Origin: Panulirus ornatus
Lineage: Eukaryota > Arthropoda > Malacostraca > Decapoda > Palinuridae
Assembly: GCF_036320965.1 (NCBI RefSeq)
Contig: NC_092249.1
Coordinates: 3,182,614-3,246,613, forward strand
Length of the DNA stretch: 64,000 bases
Direction of reading: 5' to 3'
The position numbers and the translations under genes were made by a program. Shown in pieces: positions 21,642 to 32,559 of this stretch. The notes under the pieces were generated by a model. The model was not told the origin of the DNA. It did not search any database and saw only the letters and a list, made by a program, of their open reading frames with translations. Every line of letters starts with the position of its first letter. Position 1 is the stretch's first letter.

Positions 21642-21910
21642 TATAAAGTGGCTTAACTTTGTAAGTAAAGAGATTCCTCACACACATATTCATGAGCTGT
21701 TACCGCTAGTGAAACTACATAATGTTTTCAATCACATGGATAATGAGGAATGAAATAATTACTTCGAAAATTGGGACTGATTAATTACGAAGCGAATGAG
21801 ATTTTAATTAATCCAATACGCATGAAGTGACTCGCCATTGCTATTTAATATTCATGTTTTGTAAAACAGATTTTACCCTTGTGGCAACCGTCGTGGTGTC
21901 TATATAGCAG
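21640..21910. other. AT-rich unique sequence
   Basis: No feature recognised. Confidence 0.4.
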
Positions 21911-21937
21911 GTATATATATATATATATATATATATT
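21911..21937. repeat. (TA)n microsatellite
   Basis: About 12 repeats abutting the terminal palindrome of the next element. Confidence 0.93.
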
Positions 21938-21938
21938 T

Positions 21939-22173
21939 TATCCCTGGGGATAGGGGATTAAGAATACTTCCCACGTATTCCCTGCGTGTCGTAGAAGGCG
22001 ACTAAAAGGGGAGGGAGCGGGGGGCTGGAAATCCTCCCCTTTCGTTTTTTTTTTTTTTTTTTTGATTTTCCAAAAGAAGGAGCAGAGGGGGCCAAGTGAG
22101 GATATTCCAAAAAAGGCCCAGTCCTCTGTTCCTAACACTACCTCGCTAACGCAGGAAATGGCGAATAGTTTAA
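21939..22173 (-). mobile_element. 230-bp dispersed element, copy 2
   Basis: Reverse complement of the copy at 13241. It begins with the palindrome TATCCCTGGGGATA and ends GCGAATAGTTTAAA. The internal A-run is a long T-run on this strand (about 22047-22063). Both sides are (TA)n. Confidence 0.87.
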
Positions 22174-22185
22174 AAAAAAAAAGAA

Positions 22186-22189
<4 letters not shown>

Positions 22190-22226
<37 letters not shown>
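22190..22226. repeat. (TA)n microsatellite
   Basis: About 18 repeats between two different dispersed elements. Confidence 0.95.
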
Positions 22227-22229
<3 letters not shown>

Positions 22230-22443
22230 AAGGATCACAATTTTGCGCGTGATCAAGATATTCTTATGAGTCCACGGGGAAAATGAAACACGAAAAGTTC
22301 CCAAGTGCACTTTCGTGTAATAATCACATCATCAGGGGAGACACAAGAGACAAATATAACAGTCAGTTGATATACATCGAAGAGACGAAGCTAGGACGCC
22401 ATTTGGTAAACATGTGATTGTCATTTTCCCCGTGGACTCACAG

Positions 22444-22447
<4 letters not shown>
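22227..22447 (-). mobile_element. Dispersed (TA)n-bordered element, copy 3, both inverted ends present
   Basis: Begins GGAAAGGATCACAATTTTGC like copy 1. It then has GAGTCCACGGGGAAAATG at 22268-22285 and its exact reverse complement at 22422-22439, an 18-bp perfect inverted repeat bounding a core of about 136 bp. That core is inverted relative to copy 1 although the outer left flank is not. Both sides are (TA)n. No coding capacity. Confidence 0.8.

Positions 22448-22517
<70 letters not shown>
22446..22517. repeat. (TA)n microsatellite
   Basis: About 36 repeats. Confidence 0.97.
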
Positions 22518-22519
<2 letters not shown>

Positions 22520-22526
22520 CTTCTTT

Positions 22527-22650
22527 TTTTTTATTATACTTAATCGCCGTCTTCCGCGTTTGCGAGGTAGCGCAAGGAAACAAACGAAACAATGGCCCAA
22601 CCCACCCACATACACATGTATATACATATATACACGTGTACAGTACATAT
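22527..22650 (+). mobile_element. Related dispersed element sharing the GCGAGGTAGCG core
   Basis: T-rich start, then CGCCGTCTTCCGCGTTTGCG and AGGTAGCGCAAGGAAACAAACG, followed by GGCCCAACCCACCCACATAC and TATACATATATACACG. The first 28 bp match the head of the 230-bp element; the rest differs. This indicates two subfamilies with a common 5' module. Confidence 0.65.
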
Positions 22651-22654
22651 TCAT

Positions 22655-22935
22655 TCGGTGAGTGTAGCCATCTTAGTCTCCATGTTGCGTCGTATGCAAA
22701 AAATATATATACATAAAGGTAATTCTATGTATCATTTTATCATGTATGAGATATGTATCATTTCATGTTTGAGATATGTATCATTTAGTGTATCATGTAT
22801 GAGATTTATCTCGATTTAAATCGTTTGTGAGATGTGATACATTCATTTCAACAACCTGTAGTTCTACCCTGATCTGCTCTGTATGGTAGATGGATTTATA
22901 CTTTGTATGTATACGTATATATGTGGATGTTTAGT
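22655..22935. repeat. Degenerate ATGTATCATTT repeat and unique sequence
   Basis: At 22725-22815 the motif GTATCATTT with GTATGAGAT recurs about four times. Confidence 0.6.
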
Positions 22936-22938
22936 GTA

Positions 22939-23119
22939 ACACACACACACACACACACACAACACACACACACACACACACACCACACACACCACACCAC
23001 ACACACCACACCACACACACCACACCACACACACACACACACACCACACACACACACACACACCACACACACACACACCACACACACACACACCACACAC
23101 ACCACACACACACACCACA

Positions 23120-23174
<55 letters not shown>
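22939..23174. repeat. Compound (CA)n / ACC microsatellite
   Basis: 235 bp of CACACA interrupted by CACC at many positions, giving a mosaic of short CA blocks, and ending in about 23 perfect CA repeats. Confidence 0.95.
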
Positions 23175-23175
<1 letters not shown>

Positions 23176-23384
23176 CTCTTACGACATGGTAATAGCGGTT
23201 CTTACAACGCGTGGGACTTAACGTCGTAGAAAACTCACTATAGTCGTAAGAAACAACACCTACTAACTTTGGTATGCATCACACACTCTTCCTGGACGTA
23301 CACCATTCACGAACTTTACACCCAGACAACGCACTCTTCCTCTCCCTCTTGTATTTATAAGCGTACACATCACAACACCACACT

Positions 23385-23435
23385 CTTTCTCTCTCTCTCT
23401 CTCCCCCGGTAACGCCCACAGATACATTACACACA

Positions 23436-23488
<53 letters not shown>
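23385..23488. repeat. (CT)n tracts
   Basis: Short CT run at 23390-23404 and a long one at 23436-23488, ending CTGCAG. The whole reads as a strong splice acceptor by composition, but no exon is evident. Confidence 0.9.
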
Positions 23489-23490
<2 letters not shown>

Positions 23491-23564
23491 GCTTTTACGC
23501 ACTCGCCACACACACTCTATGCGGGATCCACACAGTCACCACACTGTCTGTAAGGTTCACACAC

Positions 23565-23795
23565 ACACACACACACTCACCACACACTCTGCAACAATCG
23601 CAACACACACCACACCCTCTGTGACTCCCACACACACTCACCACACACTCTAGAACCCCCCACACACTCACCACACACTCTAGAACTCTCTCCCCCACAC
23701 ACACACTCACCACACACTCTAGAACTCTCTCCCCCACACACACTCATCACACACTCTAGAACTCTCTCCCCCACACACACTCACCACACTCCTCC
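23565..23795. repeat. About 38-bp minisatellite, C/A-rich, five copies
   Basis: Units contain CACTCACCACACACTCTAGA and ACTCTCTCCCCCACACA, with shortened copies at the left end. Confidence 0.88.
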
Positions 23796-23796
23796 G

Positions 23797-24060
23797 TCAG
23801 GGAAGAAAGTAAGGCAGCGCCCCTCCTGGTTTTCTCCCAGTCATCACCAGCCACAACTCCGTTCTCATCGCTTCTACATTTCCACACCATTTTTCTTCCG
23901 CCTGCCCGCTCTCTCCCTCCATTATTTTTCCATATCCACGGCCGTATCTCCTTCTTCCCCGCCCCCTCACTTCTTTCCTGCCACTCCCCCCAGACCTCCC
24001 CACCCACACCCCAACCCTCCCTCCCTCCCTTCTTCCCCCCCAACAGTCTCTCACCCACCC
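23797..24060. other. C-rich unique flank of the 5.3-kb array
   Basis: Pyrimidine-rich sequence (CCTCCCTCCCTTC near 24025) with no repeat of the 21-bp family. The boundary with the array at about 24061 is abrupt. Confidence 0.5.
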
Positions 24061-27000
24061 ACGACTCAAAGGTCGTACCGTCGTGCTCAAAGGTCGTACC
24101 GTCGTGCTCAAAGGTCGTACCGTCGTGCTCAAAGGTCGTACCGTCGTGCTCAAAGGTCGTACCGTCGTGCTCAAAGGTCGTACCGTCGTGCTCAAAGGTC
24201 GTACCGTCGTGCTCAAAGGTCGTACCGTCGTGCTCAAAGGTCGTACCGTCGTGCTCAAAGGTCGTACCGTCGTGCTCAAAGGTCGTACCGTCGTGCTCAA
24301 AGGTCGTACCGTCGTGCTCAAAGGTCGTACCGTCGTGCTCAAAGGTCGTACCGTCGTGCTCAAAGGTCGTACCGTCGTGCTCAAAGGTCGTACCGTCGTG
24401 CTCAAAGGTCGTACCGTCGTGCTCAAAGGTCGTACCGTCGTGCTCAAAGGTCGTACCGTCGTGCTCAAAGGTCGTACCGTCGTGCTCAAAGGTCGTACCG
24501 TCGTGCTCAAAGGTCGTACCGTCGTGCTCAAAGGTCGTACCGTCGTGCTCAAAGGTCGTACCGTCGTGCTCAAAGGTCGTACCGTCGTGCTCAAAGGTCG
24601 TACCGTCGTGCTCAAAGGTCGTACCGTCGTGCTCAAAGGTCGTACCGTCGTGCTCAAAGGTCGTACCGTCGTGCTCAAAGGTCGTACCGTCGTGCTCAAA
24701 GGTCGTACCGTCGTGCTCAAAGGTCGTACCGTCGTGCTCAAAGGTCGTACCGTCGTGCTCAAAGGTCGTACCGTCGTGCTCAAAGGTCGTACCGTCGTGC
24801 TCAAAGGTCGTACCGTCGTGCTCAAAGGTCGTACCGTCGTGCTCAAAGGTCGTACCGTCGTGCTCAAAGGTCGTACCGTCGTGCTCAAAGGTCGTACCGT
24901 CGTGCTCAAAGGTCGTACCGTCGTGCTCAAAGGTCGTACCGTCGTGCTCAAAGGTCGTACCGTCGTGCTCAAAGGTCGTACCGTCGTGCTCAAAGGTCGT
25001 ACCGTCGTGCTCAAAGGTCGTACCGTCGTGCTCAAAGGTCGTACCGTCGTGCTCAAAGGTCGTACCGTCGTGCTCAAAGGTCGTACCGTCGTGCTCAAAG
25101 GTCGTACCGTCGTGCTCAAAGGTCGTACCGTCGTGCTCAAAGGTCGTACCGTCGTGCTCAAAGGTCGTACCGTCGTGCTCAAAGGTCGTACCGTCGTGCT
25201 CAAAGGTCGTACCGTCGTGCTCAAAGGTCGTACCGTCGTGCTCAAAGGTCGTACCGTCGTGCTCAAAGGTCGTACCGTCGTGCTCAAAGGTCGTACCGTC
25301 GTGCTCAAAGGTCGTACCGTCGTGCTCAAAGGTCGTACCGTCGTGCTCAAAGGTCGTACCGTCGTGCTCAAAGGTCGTACCGTCGTGCTCAAAGGTCGTA
25401 CCGTCGTGCTCAAAGGTCGTACCGTCGTGCTCAAAGGTCGTACCGTCGTGCTCAAAGGTCGTACCGTCGTGCTCAAAGGTCGTACCGTCGTGCTCAAAGG
25501 TCGTACCGTCGTGCTCAAAGGTCGTACCGTCGTGCTCAAAGGTCGTACCGTCGTGCTCAAAGGTCGTACCGTCGTGCTCAAAGGTCGTACCGTCGTGCTC
25601 AAAGGTCGTACCGTCGTGCTCAAAGGTCGTACCGTCGTGCTCAAAGGTCGTACCGTCGTGCTCAAAGGTCGTACCGTCGTGCTCAAAGGTCGTACCGTCG
25701 TGCTCAAAGGTCGTACCGTCGTGCTCAAAGGTCGTACCGTCGTGCTCAAAGGTCGTACCGTCGTGCTCAAAGGTCGTACCGTCGTGCTCAAAGGTCGTAC
25801 CGTCGTGCTCAAAGGTCGTACCGTCGTGCTCAAAGGCCGTGCCGTCGTTCTCAGAGGCCGTACGTCATGCTCAAGGGTCGCTCCGTCGTGCTCAAAGGTC
25901 GTACCGTCGTGCTCAAAGGTCGTACCGTCGTGCTCAAAGGTCGTACCGTCGTGCTCAAAGGTCGTACCGTCGTGCTCAAAGGTCGTACCGTCGTGCTCAA
26001 AGGTCGTACCGTCGTGCTCAAAGGTCGTACCGTCGTGCTCAAAGGTCGTACCGTCGTGCTCAAAGGTCGTACCGTCGTGCTCAAAGGTCGTACCGTCGTG
26101 CTCAAAGGTCGTACCGTCGTGCTCAAAGGTCGTACCGTCGTGCTCAAAGGTCGTACCGTCGTGCTCAAAGGTCGTACCGTCGTGCTCAAAGGTCGTACCG
26201 TCGTGCTCAAAGGTCGTACCGTCGTGCTCAAAGGTCGTACCGTCGTGCTCAAAGGTCGTACCGTCGTGCTCAAAGGTCGTACCGTCGTGCTCAAAGGTCG
26301 TACCGTCGTGCTCAAAGGTCGTACCGTCGTGCTCAAAGGTCGTACCGTCGTGCTCAAAGGTCGTACCGTCGTGCTCAAAGGTCGTACCGTCGTGCTCAAA
26401 GGTCGTACCGTCGTGCTCAAAGGTCGTACCGTCGTGCTCAAAGGTCGTACCGTCGTGCTCAAAGGTCGTACCGTCGTGCTCAAAGGTCGTACCGTCGTGC
26501 TCAAAGGTCGTACCGTCGTGCTCAAAGGTCGTACCGTCGTGCTCAAAGGTCGTACCGTCGTGCTCAAAGGTCGTACCGTCGTGCTCAAAGGTCGTACCGT
26601 CGTGCTCAAAGGTCGTACCGTCGTGCTCAAAGGTCGTACCGTCGTGCTCAAAGGTCGTACCGTCGTGCTCAAAGGTCGTACCGTCGTGCTCAAAGGTCGT
26701 ACCGTCGTGCTCAAAGGTCGTACCGTCGTGCTCAAAGGTCGTACCGTCGTGCTCAAAGGTCGTACCGTCGTGCTCAAAGGTCGTACCGTCGTGCTCAAAG
26801 GTCGTACCGTCGTGCTCAAAGGTCGTACCGTCGTGCTCAAAGGTCGTACCGTCGTGCTCAAAGGTCGTACCGTCGTGCTCAAAGGTCGTACCGTCGTGCT
26901 CAAAGGTCGTACCGTCGTGCTCAAAGGTCGTACCGTCGTGCTCAAAGGTCGTACCGTCGTGCTCAAAGGTCGTACCGTCGTGCTCAAAGGTCGTACCGTC

Positions 27001-29384
27001 GTGCTCAAAGGTCGTACCGTCGTGCTCAAAGGTCGTACCGTCGTGCTCAAAGGTCGTACCGTCGTGCTCAAAGGTCGTACCGTCGTGCTCAAAGGTCGTA
27101 CCGTCGTGCTCAAAGGTCGTACCGTCGTGCTCAAAGGTCGTACCGTCGTGCTCAAAGGTCGTACCGTCGTGCTCAAAGGTCGTACCGTCGTGCTCAAAGG
27201 TCGTACCGTCGTGCTCAAAGGTCGTACCGTCGTGCTCAAAGGTCGTACCGTCGTGCTCAAAGGTCGTACCGTCGTGCTCAAAGGTCGTACCGTCGTGCTC
27301 AAAGGTCGTACCGTCGTGCTCAAAGGTCGTACCGTCGTGCTCAAAGGTCGTACCGTCGTGCTCAAAGGTCGTACCGTCGTGCTCAAAGGTCGTACCGTCG
27401 TGCTCAAAGGTCGTACCGTCGTGCTCAAAGGTCGTACCGTCGTGCTCAAAGGTCGTACCGTCGTGCTCAAAGGTCGTACCGTCGTGCTCAAAGGTCGTAC
27501 CGTCGTGCTCAAAGGTCGTACCGTCGTGCTCAAAGGTCGTACCGTCGTGCTCAAAGGTCGTACCGTCGTGCTCAAAGGTCGTACCGTCGTGCTCAAAGGT
27601 CGTACCGTCGTGCTCAAAGGTCGTACCGTCGTGCTCAAAGGTCGTACCGTCGTGCTCAAAGGTCGTACCGTCGTGCTCAAAGGTCGTACCGTCGTGCTCA
27701 AAGGTCGTACCGTCGTGCTCAAAGGTCGTACCGTCGTGCTCAAAGGTCGTACCGTCGTGCTCAAAGGTCGTACCGTCGTGCTCAAAGGTCGTACCGTCGT
27801 GCTCAAAGGTCGTACCGTCGTGCTCAAAGGTCGTACCGTCGTGCTCAAAGGTCGTACCGTCGTGCTCAAAGGTCGTACCGTCGTGCTCAAAGGTCGTACC
27901 GTCGTGCTCAAAGGTCGTACCGTCGTGCTCAAAGGTCGTACCGTCGTGCTCAAAGGTCGTACCGTCGTGCTCAAAGGTCGTACCGTCGTGCTCAAAGGTC
28001 GTACCGTCGTGCTCAAAGGTCGTACCGTCGTGCTCAAAGGTCGTACCGTCGTGCTCAAAGGTCGTACCGTCGTGCTCAAAGGTCGTACCGTCGTGCTCAA
28101 AGGTCGTACCGTCGTGCTCAAAGGTCGTACCGTCGTGCTCAAAGGTCGTACCGTCGTGCTCAAAGGTCGTACCGTCGTGCTCAAAGGTCGTACCGTCGTG
28201 CTCAAAGGTCGTACCGTCGTGCTCAAAGGTCGTACCGTCGTGCTCAAAGGTCGTACCGTCGTGCTCAAAGGTCGTACCGTCGTGCTCAAAGGTCGTACCG
28301 TCGTGCTCAAAGGTCGTACCGTCGTGCTCAAAGGTCGTACCGTCGTGCTCAAAGGTCGTACCGTCGTGCTCAAAGGTCGTACCGTCGTGCTCAAAGGTCG
28401 TACCGTCGTGCTCAAAGGTCGTACCGTCGTGCTCAAAGGTCGTACCGTCGTGCTCAAAGGTCGTACCGTCGTGCTCAAAGGTCGTACCGTCGTGCTCAAA
28501 GGTCGTACCGTCGTGCTCAAAGGTCGTACCGTCGTGCTCAAAGGTCGTACCGTCGTGCTCAAAGGTCGTACCGTCGTGCTCAAAGGTCGTACCGTCGTGC
28601 TCAAAGGTCGTACCGTCGTGCTCAAAGGTCGTACCGTCGTGCTCAAAGGTCGTACCGTCGTGCTCAAAGGTCGTACCGTCGTGCTCAAAGGTCGTACCGT
28701 CGTGCTCAAAGGTCGTACCGTCGTGCTCAAAGGTCGTACCGTCGTGCTCAAAGGTCGTACCGTCGTGCTCAAAGGTCGTACCGTCGTGCTCAAAGGTCGT
28801 ACCGTCGTGCTCAAAGGTCGTACCGTCGTGCTCAAAGGTCGTACCGTCGTGCTCAAAGGTCGTACCGTCGTGCTCAAAGGTCGTACCGTCGTGCTCAAAG
28901 GTCGTACCGTCGTGCTCTAAGGTCGTACCGTCGTGCTCAAAGGTCGTACCGTCGTGCTCAAAGGTCGTACCGTCGTGCTCAAAGGTCGTACCGTCGTGCT
29001 CAAGGGTCGTACCGTCGTGCACAAGGGTCGTTCCTTCGTGCTCTAGGGTCGCCCCGTCGTGCTCAAAGGTCGTACCGTCGTGCTCAAAGGTCGTACCGTC
29101 GTGCTCAAGGGTCGTACCATCATGCACAAGGGTCGCACCATCGTGCTCAAGGGTCGCCCCGTCGTGCTCAAAGGTCGTACCGTCGTGCTCAAAGGTCGTA
29201 CCGTCGTGCTCAAAGGTCGTACCGTCGTGCTCAAGGGTCGCCCCATTGTGCTCTAGGGTCATACTGTCGTGCTCAAGGGTCGTACCATCGTGCTCAAAGG
29301 TCGTACCGTCGTGCTCAAAGGTCGTACGTCGTGCTCAAGGGTCGTACCATCATGCACAAGGGTCGTACCGTCGTGCTCAAGGGT
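24061..29384 (+). repeat. 21-bp satellite family, locus 4: 5.3-kb array, about 253 copies
   Basis: Each unit is octamer GTCGTACC, octamer GTCGTGCT and CAAAG, with three CpG and one RsaI site (GTAC). Two blocks look perfectly uniform: about 24070-25834 (84 copies) and about 25886-28916 (144 copies). They are separated by three variant units, one of 20 bp. From 28917 to the right end, units carry CAAGGG, CACAAG, CCCCGTC and CATCATGC variants and one further 20-bp unit near 29330. Because 21 is a multiple of 3 and the unit has a stop in only one of six frames, open frames of up to about 1,800 codons run through on both strands. None has a unique N-terminal domain. This is a satellite, not a gene. 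Confidence 0.97.
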
Positions 29385-29385
29385 G

Positions 29386-29757
29386 TAAACAAGAATCCAT
29401 CAGATCTAACATATCAAATGCACTTCGCAAGACCTCCACCAGATGGCCATGATTTCCCCAACCATTCATTGTACAGACAGCGAACTGTTTATCTCTCGCG
29501 ATGTATGTTATGTCATCATACCTCGTGGCTGTAGAGAATATTAATGTGATGTCAATTATATAACGTAATGGAGTGTTATTTTACAGTATGGCCCATTGCA
29601 TTCAGTAAGTGGGTATATCTGTTTACAGTACGGGATCAAGGTTGGAGAATAAGACGAAGAAGTGAAATAGATTTTTGACGGTTTTCTTCACTCGATAGAT
29701 ATAGATCGTAAGGATATGGTTTTTGTATGGAGTATGATGCAATATACTTGTGATTCC

Positions 29758-29758
<1 letters not shown>
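29386..29758. other. Unique sequence
   Basis: No feature recognised between the 21-bp array and the (TA)n at 29760. Confidence 0.4.
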
Positions 29759-29759
<1 letters not shown>

Positions 29760-29832
<73 letters not shown>

Positions 29833-29918
29833 TGGTAAATGATTGGTTTAAAGTGAAGTATGATATAATCATTCTCGGTAGTATGCTGTTCTGAGTATGC
29901 TGATATAATACGGGTATC

Positions 29919-29957
<39 letters not shown>
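29760..29957. repeat. (TA)n-(GA)n compound and (CT)n
   Basis: TA at 29760-29814 passes directly into GA at 29815-29832. (CT)n lies at 29920-29957, inverted relative to the GA. Confidence 0.95.
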
Positions 29958-29959
<2 letters not shown>

Positions 29960-30496
29960 GACAATAAGATATACCTTACTGACATGCTCATTAGATATAC
30001 TCCAGTATGCTAGAAAGTATGCGGGAAAGACCGTGGGTCATTGCATCTGAATATACCCGGAAAATATACCATTGTTTTATGTGCCATGTTATACCAGGAA
30101 ATACATAACTGTAGTTACATGTGTCTGAATATTTAAGTAACTTCCTGGAAGTCCCCAAATAAGTACACTAAGCCACAGACGATAGCTTTATAGCTGTCAC
30201 GCTAAATAAAAAAAACTTTGATAGCTGAAGCTTTGTTAGGGTTCTTAAGTGCCTTGGAAGTACACTTAGCTTTGCCGCCAAAGATTGCTTCTTAGCTGTG
30301 GTGATTGAAACGTTCATTTCTAGAGGGATATAGCTTTGGAGGAGACGATAGCTTTATAGCTGTAATACTTGGGCTATTGATAGCTGAAGCTGAGGGGTGT
30401 TGTATATCACCTTTTTTCTTTTTTACTTGCATGTTGGCTAAAACTCGTGACCATCAGAAGGTTCAGTTTGAGCCGTGGACTCGAACCTTGGTCGGT

Positions 30497-30498
<2 letters not shown>
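29960..30498. other. Unique sequence with a short internal duplication
   Basis: GATAGCTTTATAGCTGT occurs near 30180 and again near 30346, with GATAGCTGAAGCT after each (about 30219 and 30378), indicating an old duplication of about 165 bp. A minus-strand B-box-like GGTTCGAGTCC near 30478 may be a SINE remnant. Confidence 0.5.
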
Positions 30499-30499
<1 letters not shown>

Positions 30500-30568
<69 letters not shown>

Positions 30569-30572
30569 GAGA
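30500..30572. repeat. (GA)n microsatellite
   Basis: About 36 repeats with one GGGA interruption, followed by GA-rich sequence to 30612. Confidence 0.95.
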
Positions 30573-30833
30573 GGTAAGAATGGGGAGGAAAAGAGAGAGA
30601 GAGGGGGGAGATATGAAGCTGGTGAAGAATAGAAGGATAGGTTTAGGGGAGCTTAAGAGTGGGAGATGAATAGAGCCATTGTTGCACTAGATTGTTTGAG
30701 AATGCGAACTGCACAAACATGGGTTTACTCATGAGGACCTTCGCTAATGACTCATCTAATGAGCTCACTTGATCACCCTTATTCACTCTGCATATATATG
30801 CAGTATTTTACATATCGTCTGAGCTAGGAGGTG

Positions 30834-30836
<3 letters not shown>

Positions 30837-30897
<61 letters not shown>
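30837..30897. repeat. (TA)n microsatellite
   Basis: About 30 repeats. Confidence 0.97.
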
Positions 30898-30899
<2 letters not shown>

Positions 30900-31127
30900 C
30901 CAACTTTCTGTTGTTCATCAAAATCTGATGGTAACATTGGTAGATAAATGACCCAATGTTTACTGCCTGCATATTCAACCTAGACGCCCATAACACAGCC
31001 ACCACGCCAAGGGGTTAGCGTAAAACTCTTGAGGACATTTCTAACCTGTAAACTATACTTGCTGCCAGCATTTCCGACTAGTAGAGTCTCCTCATTGCCA
31101 ACCATAGTGAGTTAGTACCCTCCCCTT

Positions 31128-31355
31128 GATGGTGAGGTCGCTTACCCATTCCCCTGTGTCACTTACCCATTTCCAAAGGTCGTTTACCCATTTCTTTAAG
31201 TCGTCTAAGTCGTCCAACTACTCCCTTGGGTTATCTACCCATTTCCCAAGGTCGCCTACCCATTTCCCTAGGGCGCCTTCCCATTTCTCAGTGTCTTCTA
31301 CCCACTCCTCAAGGTCATCTACCCATTCCTTAGATCATCTCCCCATTTCCCTAAC
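31128..31355 (+). repeat. About 21-24-bp degenerate minisatellite, nine copies
   Basis: CTACCCATTTCCC then AAGGTCG (variants TTACCCATTTC, CTACCCACTCC) recurs roughly every 21-24 bp. Confidence 0.85.
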
Positions 31356-31359
31356 CCTT

Positions 31360-31880
31360 TTATACCCTAGAATGGAAAGATTCGAACCCAGGTAAAAATT
31401 ATGTTGGGAGATTTGAGATTGAAATGCTAAGCAGAAATCTTTGTTTATCACAGTCGACAAACAAAGTTTCTCAAAGAATTATAACCCCAAAATTTCGACT
31501 GTTAAGAATTACATGAAAAATATAGATATGTTTTTTTTACTTCTTGAACGTACTGGATGGTTTAGAAAATATTGAAAATTCAGATAAGGAAAAAATGATG
31601 AGGTATACAAATATTTGTCTTCTTTTTTTTCTTTCTGAATTGACGAAAAGAAATTGATTTACGAAGAAGTAAATTCTCTTCATTGAAAGGGGTTTCTGAG
31701 AGTGAGAAATGTTTAGTGCGGCTGAAGGTGTATATAACCTCATCCCGTTTTCAATGTTAACTTCATGAACCACAGCCCAGCCAACGCTGATCTTGACGAT
31801 AAGTCTTACATTACGACCAATTATGTTTTCCTCGTGCTGTAGTTACTGTATAGTGTATCAAATGCATTACCGCTGCTTAC

Positions 31881-31916
<36 letters not shown>

Positions 31917-32190
31917 AGTGGTAAATTTTTCTTCCTTTACGTTTGGGAGTTTCATCCAGTTTGTCTAACGAAGAACACAAGTATACTTTGTGTAATATAT
32001 ATGAGCATTTAATTTTTCCGAATGCATGATTAACGTCATAGTTATGATACTCACAAAGGCAAGTATGGTGTTAGATAGTTGATACGTATTCATTAACAGC
32101 ATAAGAGTCAGGTTTTAGTGTTTCATAAGAAAGGGAATTTATACAGAATTTTTTCCCCCTTATGTGTATATATATATCTTTTTTTTTCCT
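31360..32190. other. AT-rich unique sequence with one (GT)n
   Basis: (GT)n at 31880-31914. A minus-strand B-box-like GGGTTCGAATC lies near 31381. No exon is supported. Confidence 0.45.
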
Positions 32191-32195
32191 TTTCT

Positions 32196-32427
32196 TTTAA
32201 ACTATTCGCCATTTCCCGCGTTAGCGAGGTAGCGTTAAGAACAGAGGACTGGGCCTTTGAGGGAATACCCTCACCTGGCCCAATTCTCTGTTTCCTCTTT
32301 TGGAAAATTAAAAAAAAAAAAAAAGAGAGGGGAGGATTTCCAGTCCCCCGCTCCCTCCCCTTTTAGTCGCCTTCTTCGACACGCAGGGAAATACGTGGGA
32401 AGTATTCTTTCTCCCCTATCCCCAGGG

Positions 32428-32430
<3 letters not shown>
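32196..32430 (+). mobile_element. 230-bp dispersed element, copy 3
   Basis: Same order as copy 1: TTTAAACTATTCGCC, CCGCGTTAGCGAGGTAGCG, A-run, GGAGGATTTCCAG, TTTTAGTCGCC, terminal TATCCC-CA-GGGATA, then (TA)n. About 90% identical to copy 1 by eye. Confidence 0.88.

Positions 32431-32506
<76 letters not shown>
32431..32506. repeat. (TA)n microsatellite
   Basis: About 38 repeats starting at the element's terminal palindrome. Confidence 0.97.
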
Positions 32507-32508
<2 letters not shown>

Positions 32509-32536
32509 TATTTTCTTACCCTTTCATAAGCGAATG

Positions 32537-32559
32537 AATGCGTGTGTGTGTGTGTGTTC
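32537..32559. repeat. (GT)n microsatellite
   Basis: About ten repeats. Confidence 0.85.

Noticed and set aside
23436..23520. Splice acceptor at the end of (CT)n (CTGCAG)
   Set aside because: Any CT run ending in CAG scores as an acceptor; the following sequence has no exon-like frame or donor.
24061..29384. Centromeric satellite
   Set aside because: Short unit, short array and several dispersed loci amid unique DNA; nothing ties it to a centromere.
23797..29534. Open frames of about 1,000-1,800 codons on both strands through the 21-bp array
   Set aside because: A 21-bp unit keeps frame indefinitely and is stop-free in five of six frames. There is no unique domain, no start context and no codon-position bias, and sister arrays have units that are not multiples of 3.
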